Part shown: piece after piece, positions 57,991-64,000 of the stretch
Numbering within the stretch: the first letter of the stretch is position 1
How the letters are laid out: the number at the start of each line of letters is the position of its first letter
Assembly (NCBI GenBank): GCA_000827205.1
Contig: KN832559.1
Span: forward strand, 925,079 to 989,078
Source of the DNA: Plicaturopsis crispa FD-325 SS-3
Lineage: Eukaryota; Basidiomycota; Agaricomycetes; Amylocorticiales; Amylocorticiaceae
Direction: 5' to 3'
Length of the DNA: 64,000 nt
Program-made: the position numbers and the translations under genes
Notes under the pieces: model-generated
What the model was told of the DNA's origin: nothing
Database searches by the model: none
Seen by the model: only the letters and a program-made list of their open reading frames with translations

Positions 57991-60005
57991 CGTGGGCGAG
58001 GGATAGACCGTGAAGGGAGAGGAGGGAGTGACTGGGTCCGGTCGAGATACTCGAGGGTGAAGAATACAGGTCTCGGACGCAGGTCTTTATACGCCTCGTC
58101 GTTGGGATGCAAGCGCGTGGGCTCGAGCAGCCTGCCCGCGTCAGCTGTGGGAAGCATTGGACGATAAGGCGTCATTCAGCCTGACTTGTGGCCGATACCA
58201 TTCATTGCATTAGCGGAGGCCGTGAAACAGGGCGGAATGGTAGTTATCTAGAGGTGACAGATGGCAATATGTCTGCCCTCGAGGGAGTTCGTTCTCATGC
58301 CAGGGGGCTATTCGTCATGGTGGTAAGCGATTGCGGATGCGGGGGAAGTATTCTTTCTTGCCGCTGATGTACAAGTCTTGAGTAGCACATGAAGGCTACA
58401 TACGGGGCTCCACTGCACATATGCCTAAATCACATATTTATAGACGGGGAAGGTTGAGAGGCGAGCGCACCTGGTCACCATGGGCGATATCGGCACTCTG
58501 AACAAATGACTGAAGTTAAACCTGGTGTTTGGACACTAGACTCCGTTTGCCACGACGGATGCTGCCAGTACTCAAGAGGGTGCCCACCTAGCAGTCATAT
58601 AACTGCTGTAGGGCATGATGTCTGACAGCGAGTAGAAAGACCGTGATCCGTCACTGCCACTTCTTGGCCACTTCAACTTCAGACCGTATTCAGCGCGGAA
58701 GTTGGAAGCGAGCCACTAACGCCGTTGCCCGCGTGGTACATCAGAGCACGCATGATCATCCGGTTTCTGTTGCATATGGAGGGCCGCGCACGCTAGCATG
58801 GCTCGACGGCGAAGGCGCCCGATCTTCGCAGTATTGCGTATATTTGTACCACCTATGGCCTATGGGTAAGTATCTGTGGAGTTCGAATTCGGCCTTGACA
58901 GATGAACCAAAAACTACCAGAAGACATATGTTACATTTGCAGACCAGGACGGAGAGCGCTATGAATGCCATGGTATGACATGACAGATTTGAGGCTTACA
59001 GTACCATATTTGCTCGTCTCGACTGGTCCGGCCAAGACAAAGTGGAGTCAATGGGTTTGGCGTTGAGTAGCGAGAAGACCGACATCACGGTCACAGTAGT
59101 AGCCATGTTTCACGTGCGATGCCCCGCGCCACGTTTTGTCGTCGGGAAAGCGAAATCTGGGGAAAGCAGGCAGAGCAAAAGGTGCATTCACGCATTAGTG
59201 CACTACATAGTAGTACTGGCATGTCCAGAAAGCATTGTACTCAACTTTGAGCCTAACCGCGCGCGACCAAAGGAAACTGATACCTGACGTGCTTGTACCG
59301 TGACGGGGTCAGAACGCGGCCCCTGCGCCCGTGGCACGCAAGCGGCAGCTACATATGCAGCGCCTCTATTGGAATCCAAGGAGCTGTCGGACTGTGCTTG
59401 CCGCTCCGGGCTTGCGATAGGCTGTCTGTTTACAGTGTCCAGCGAACAGAGTCAGACGCAGCGCCCCAACGTTGATTGATTGCCCCCAGCAGCGCCCCCG
59501 AAGCGTTTGTTGGTATCCTGATGATAGCTTTATGACAACGTTGCTGATGGTAGATAAGTTCCAGCAAAGAGACAAGAAAGATACAGATGTAAAGCTCGCA
59601 CTCGATTATAGAGGAGGAAATGGGAGGAGAAAGGACGAGTTCTGAGTTCGACGCGTCCTGTCGGCTGTCGCGAGTCGCGACTCCGGAGTTCGGAGGTAAT
59701 TTCCAAGTAATTTCGGCCTCTGAGCTCTGCTTCCGCTCTCAGTACATACACTCGCGCTCGCTGTTTCGATATCTCGTCGAGTGTCTCGGATTCGTCTCAA
59801 ACATCGCTTGAATGCATTGCAGCCTAGTCTTGTAGCCCGAAATCTTCTGTCTGCATCGTAAAGACCGCAAACGTACATGCTTGTGAGCGCAAGGAGGAAT
59901 GTCCGATTTTGTGGTGCGTCGTTAGCTGCATCCTTTAGCACACGCACCGGAGAGCGTGCTGAATCACTTCTTAGATAAAGCGTAAGCGCCGTAGGGGTGC
60001 ACATC
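57991..60005. other. 2-kb intergenic region
   Basis: Promoter of the protease (minus strand) and of the 60006 gene (plus). TATAAAG on the minus strand at 58085-58091 suits the protease. Several short frames (58643-58978, 59042-59287, 59606-60040 minus) lack splice partners and family resemblance. No gene supported. Confidence 0.5.
58085..58091 (-). promoter_or_regulatory. TATA-like box of the aspartic protease gene
   Basis: TATAAAG on the minus strand, about 95 bases upstream of ATG 57990. Confidence 0.55.
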
Positions 60006-61996
60006 ATGCTGTCGATCCGTGCTTGGGGTTCTACATACACTCTGCGAATGCTGCTTCGACGCCTGACGCAGAGTCGGCACCTAACGCTCCCTCGACACCA
60101 ATCAGGATCTTGCCTCTAGCCGTTGCACCCAAATCACCTCCCTCTGTGCCTCATATCGAAACCCTATTAGTTCCCTCAAGTGACGGAACAAGCTCTGCAA
60201 TCACCGTGGAAGATTTCCTACGTTCCTCTGTAGCCAAGTCCGTCAAAAAATACGGGCGGCCGAAAAGACGTCTTGCCGATATCGCGAATGCTCCCCTGTC
60301 GCCATTGACACCACCAAATATTCACGAAGGCAAAGAGGTCGACGAAGACGAGCAGAACCAACCCAAGAGGCCTGCTAAGCGCCGTTGCGTCAGACTTGCA
60401 GTGAGGTCGCCGTCTTCGATGCATCGATCGTCTTCGCCAAGCAAACAGTTGCCAACGTCACCACCGCACCCACCTCCTCGAGCACGCAAAGTTCGGACCC
60501 GGAAGCCACGCCGCGCAAAGTCTGCCGCACACCGTCTACTCGAAGCCGCTCTCCTCTCACACGGCGATCCAGCCGACTGCCTTCTGCCCCGTGTCTCCAA
60601 TGCAGGCGCACCTCGCCGACAGCCGCTCCATTTCGTCCCGGCGGGCAAGGAATCCGAGTATGCGACAGCGTCAAGGGCCAAAACTGGGCTGAAAACGCGC
60701 TCACACAAGATGCAACACAAACAGCCGCGCAAAGCGACGCGATTCGTTCCCACTGGATTTGCTATAGATGCACATGTCTCGTCTCCTCCTCCTCCATCTG
60801 ATCGTAATCGTCGCCCGGTGACGAACTGGCGCACCGTGCATTTTCAGACTTCACCCGGACCGAAACAGTCGAACGCAAATCCTCGCAAGACACGGAATGC
60901 GACCCAAGATAAACAAGACCCGAATGCGAATATGAATACGAAATGCCCCCCACTCCACTTTGTACCTCTCAAACACGCGGATGCTGTATCTATGTCTAAG
61001 AAAGGGCCGACTGAGTGAGTGATGCTTGCATGGGGTTCCTGCCTTTTCCTGGCGCTTACAATGGGTCATTCTAGGCCGATGCCGACACTCAGTGAAGAGC
61101 CTGATCCTGTGGCGTTCCCAGCGCCGATCAAACATGCTGCACTTGGTACTGCCCGTCTCCCCCTACCTTTCGCGCCGCTGCCCGTGACTCCAGTCCTCAA
61201 ATCGTGCCCTAAGCCTCAATTGCGTCTCGTTCTGGATCGTCCCGCGAAAAGTGCATCGAAACGTGTTGCGTTTTCATCCATGGGCAATGTTGAGCCCTCG
61301 ACGTCTGCCGTCGGATTTCCGTCTTCTCCTCTTGGTGGTACGCACGGATTTTCACGCCCGCGACCTGCGGGGGATGCTCCTCTCATCCAGGCCGACCTAG
61401 TAATCACGCAAATGTCGACAAACGTGTCGACCGGAATTACGCCCACCAGCAAGAGGCCGCTCAGCTCATTTCTGGATGGATTTCTCGAGACGGCGCGGCG
61501 CGCGACATCGACTGCCCAGAGTAACAGCAACAGCAGCCGCAAGAAACGCAGGACGCAAGCTCAAATGCTCGGAAGCGATGATGTGCCCACGCAAACGCGA
61601 ATTACGTCGTTCATCCGCACGTCTGTTCGTGCCAATAACAACGCGTCGAGCTCGTCGAGTCCATACCGCCTCGCGTCCAGATCGATTACCGCGCGCCCCC
61701 GGTACCTTCTATCTCAAGGCGTGTCTAGTTCCCCAGCTGCACAAAAGTCATCGCCCGCACCTGCCTTGCTCGTACCGGTATCGTCTCCCACAGCGGTGCG
61801 CGCCTTCGGACCTGTGATAGGAACTGGAACGGCACAACCCGTTTACGCCTCAAGACAAGCCCAAGTTATGCTATGCTCCAGTCCATTCGTTCCCCTGCCC
61901 TCTTCATCTGGTGGGCCAGATTTCTCCGTGGTGCAGGGCGATGAGTACGTTGCGCGTGGGGGTGGTATAGATCTTTTTGCAGGATTTGGACTGTAA
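60006..61996 (+). CDS. Basic, disordered, probably nuclear protein with FVP-type repeats; function unknown
   Basis: I do not recognise a family. Exons 60006-60027, 60072-61014 and 61075-61996 give 628 aa. The first intron (44 nt) was inferred because the long frame has no in-frame ATG of its own, and joining ATG 60006 gives MLSIRAWESAPNAPSTP in frame. The protein is Pro/Ser/Lys/Arg-rich. An ordered patch, IETLLVPSSDG then VEDFLRSSVAKSVKKYGRPK, sits near residue 60. Basic nuclear-localisation-like stretches follow: KKYGRPKRRL, PKRPAKRRCVR and RKVRTRKPRRAKS. A short motif recurs: QPLHFVPAGKE, TRFVPTGFA and PPLHFVPLKHA. The C-terminal half has a helix KRPLSSFLDGFLETARRA and ends GGGIDLFAGFGL. 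Chromatin or transcription roles are possible but unproven. Confidence 0.72.
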
Positions 61997-62315
61997 TGGA
62001 CCCTTGTTCGGACTTTGACTATGGATTGTTCTCGTGTTTTTGCCTCGGACTCGTGATCCTGCTTTCGGACGAGCTGTGTAATTCGAAACAGTTTTACAAT
62101 CATCCTATTTCTTTGCGAGCTCAGCGCCTCCGCTCATTGAGCTCATTGGGTCCTTCCTGACAGACCAGACGATAGAGATTGGTCTGGGGGAGCCGGGCCA
62201 GGCCGGGTCTCGCCGGTACAAGTCCAGATTTATGTCACACGTCACACGTTACCACAGACCAATATCGGTCACGCCCTCGACATACCGCCTCTCTCCGACA
62301 CCTGTCGAAAACAAC
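61997..62315. promoter_or_regulatory. Spacer and promoter of the COX4 homologue
   Basis: About 320 bases between two plus-strand genes. No TATA box, but a pyrimidine-rich stretch precedes ATG 62316, as is usual for mitochondrial housekeeping genes in fungi. Confidence 0.5.
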
Positions 62316-62898
62316 ATGCTCGCCTCTGTCCTGCGCACTGCCGCCCGCCCCGCCGCTCGCGCGACTCGCGCCTCTTTGAAACCAGCCGTGCGCGCTCTGT
62401 CTGCCACCGCCGCGCGCAAGTCTGGCCACGCACCGCCGCCATCGCTCTTCGGGCCTGGTGCCAAGGCTGGTGAGGTGCCGACCGACTTCGAGCAGGCAAC
62501 CGGGTTGGACCGTCTTCAAGTCCTTGGAGAGATGGAGGGTGTTGAAGTCTTCGACGAGGAGCCACTGGACGCGAGCAGGCTCGGCACGCTCGCCGACCCC
62601 ATCTTGGTGCCATCACTTGTACGTTGATTTTTTTCTCGGTTCAGCGCCTCTCGTTGCTGATGCGTGGCTTGCGCCAGGACGTCGAACGTATTGTTGGCTG
62701 CACGGGATTCCCTGCCGACTCACATGACGTTCACTGGTTCCAGCTCACGGAGCACAAGAACCGTCGTTGCCCTGAATGTGGATCTGGTGCGTTGCTGCGT
62801 CTTCCCGTTTACTGTGCAAGGCCTCAGCGCTAACCACCTGTCTAGCCTACAAACTTGATTTCCAGGGTACCCGGGAAGAACACGCGCATGCGCACTAG
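62316..62898 (+). CDS. COX4: Cytochrome c oxidase zinc-binding subunit (fungal COX4, animal COX5B)
   Basis: Nuclear-encoded subunit of complex IV on the matrix side, binding one zinc. Exons 62316-62618, 62678-62786 and 62846-62898 give 154 aa. The N-terminus MLASVLRTAARPAARATRAS is a strong mitochondrial presequence (Ala/Arg-rich, no acids). The body has GLDRLQVLGEMEGVEVFDEE, then DVERIVGCTGFPADSHDVHW, and the zinc motif NRRCPECGSAYKLDFQG with CPEC plus the upstream Cys in VGCTG. It ends REEHAHAH; a His-rich tail is common in fungal COX4. Length and motif order match the family. The final intron interrupts the codon after CGS. No signs of unusual composition. Confidence 0.94.
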
Positions 62899-64000
62899 AG
62901 CCACGGGATGTAGAACTGTAGAGAGGATATTTGGGAGGCAGCGCCGAACATACTCGTGTGCCAAGCTATCGAATTCCTTTCTTTCCTGCTAAAATTCTGA
63001 ACAAATGTTCGCCGCAAGTACATTCGTGGGATAGCGAGGACCAAGGCGCCAGAATGGAGCTCTGCTTCTAGCAAGTCTGGACCTTGCCATTTATGTTTCT
63101 GCCATCAAGTGCTTAGCCGTCCCGACTCCTCGTTCACACTTATGCTGTTTGCATACATGTCTTCAGCCGACCGTGTCGTTCACTCTCCCTTGACATGCAT
63201 CTGGGCCTTCCTACTTAGTTTCTGCGAGTGCGCGGTGCATGGCGTTTCGTGTCATCCATAATTGCAGGGATATCGAAAGCCGCGAACAAAATTGCACATC
63301 TCCTCGCGTGTCTTATGTGTTTGCAATGCAATGCATATTCAAGTACTGCTGTTAGGGTACGATAATATGGTTGCTTGCCTGCCACTGCTCGACACCCGAC
63401 GCAAAACTGCGCAGGATAGCGACGGACGTTTCCTGAGCCCGGGACATCACCCCATGGAGCGCCGGAGGTGCTTCTGTTGGCCGGCAGATCCCTTAAAGGA
63501 AAGATCCGTCCTAAATAGGTAGGTGCTGTGGTTCAGAGCTATTTCAGAAATAGCACAAGCGCGAGTTCGTAGTCGATTGTTACCGTTTCGATAAGCGAGA
63601 TCCGATTCGAACTTCGGTTCGCTCTTTCACAATTTCAAAAAATGAACCGTTGACACATTTCCGGCAGTCTCCGACAGTACCCGCGGCGCGCTACCGCTGC
63701 CACCTCAATGCGCAGAGAGCGCGTTTTCCACACATTTCAAGCCCTAATGATGCTCTAAGTAATATAAATGTATCTAGGAATACAGTCCTTCAATTACTGT
63801 TTTTTTCCCGCTCGAAACGACGTTGAACGAGAGGAAAAAGATGTGCGCCGGGCACGCTGACTAAGCAACTGCCTTATCCGGGAAATATCGAGGCGGGACC
63901 ATCGCGTCCTCGTTGCGCCTCGACATGGAGCGGGGGGCCTCCTTCAATGAGATTTCTAGTGAGCAACCAGAATGTGGAAAGACATATAGGTCTCTTCACT
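62899..64000. other. 1.1-kb terminal region, no gene seen
   Basis: 3' flank of COX4 and sequence to the window end. It contains a short near-perfect hairpin (GCTATTTCAGAAATAGC, near 63539) of unknown meaning. No supported coding frame; a gene beginning beyond 64000 may use part of this as promoter. Confidence 0.45.

Noticed and set aside
63530-63640. Hairpin plus gattcgaac-like stretch, considered as a tRNA
   Set aside because: The arms do not form a cloverleaf and the B-box is imperfect. A chance hairpin is more likely.
1-64000. Secondary-metabolite cluster, suggested by PhzF, OPT and an oxidoreductase
   Set aside because: These genes are 9-30 kb apart and separated by housekeeping genes; no synthase or terpene cyclase is present.
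1-64000. CRISPR arrays, prokaryotic operons or integrated virus genes
   Set aside because: No regularly spaced repeats, no polycistronic layout, and no viral or transposon coding motifs were seen. The gene structure is plainly that of a fungal nuclear genome.

Overview
The window is nuclear DNA from a filamentous basidiomycete, most likely an Agaricomycete and possibly a wood-decay fungus. The evidence is dense 45-65 nt GT-AG introns in nearly every gene, alternating strands with short spacers, a DUF6534 membrane protein of the kind abundant in mushrooms, a polyporopepsin-type aspartic protease, GH5 and GH55 beta-1,3-glucanases, and fungal forms of PalA/Rim20, exportin-T, cullin-3 and cytosolic MetRS. 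There is no operon organisation, rRNA, tRNA, CRISPR array or intact transposase that I can support. All gene models were spliced by hand from reading frame, splice sites and recalled family resemblance. For most of them the summed exon lengths are divisible by three, which is an internal check on the splice sites.

Layout. 1-1.5 kb: 3' part of a DUF6534 seven-helix-like protein (+). 1.7-4.4: cation/Ca2+ exchanger (+). 4.9-6.2: paraoxonase/arylesterase-like lactonase (+). 6.3-7.3: uncharacterised multi-exon gene (-). 8.3-11.5: pH-signalling scaffold PalA/Rim20 (+). 11.5-13.0: gene-free, with copy A of a diverged repeat. 13.0-14.7: conserved protein with a mitochondrial-type N-terminus (-). 14.9-16.6: ER DnaJ of the Scj1 type (+). 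16.7-17.9: PhzF-like isomerase (-). 18.3-22.3: exportin-T (-), divergent from cullin-3 (+, 22.6-25.7). 25.8-27.7: AIFM2/FSP1-like flavoprotein (-). 27.7-29.3: gene-poor, with copy B of the repeat. 29.3-31.0: F-box protein (-), divergent from an acidic single-pass membrane protein (+, 31.2-33.6).

33.8-35.8: secreted GH5 exo-beta-1,3-glucanase (-). 36.4-37.5: Gln/Pro-rich protein (-). 37.5-39.5: no convincing gene. 39.5-42.4: BAR/IMD-like coiled-coil protein (-). 43.5-44.1: small NTF2-like protein behind a strong TATA box (+). 44.4-45.4: SARAF-type ER membrane protein (-). 45.9-48.6: OPT oligopeptide transporter (-), divergent from MetRS (+, 48.9-51.6). 52.7-56.2: secreted GH55 glucanase (+), convergent with a secreted aspartic protease (-, 56.4-58.0). 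60.0-62.0: basic, probably nuclear protein of unknown function (+). 62.3-62.9: cytochrome c oxidase zinc subunit (COX4/COX5B) (+).

The genes do not form one pathway. Themes that recur are Ca2+ handling (exchanger, SARAF), ER proteostasis (Scj1-like DnaJ), ubiquitin ligases (cullin-3, F-box), and wall or extracellular polymer turnover (GH5, GH55, aspartic protease, OPT transporter). The least expected signals are a colinear diverged ~0.9 kb duplication at 11.8-12.75 and 28.15-29.06 kb, several microexons of 6-18 nt, four GC-AG introns, and a short hydrophobic FVP-type repeat in an otherwise unrecognised basic protein. I did not find a convincing new multi-gene system.
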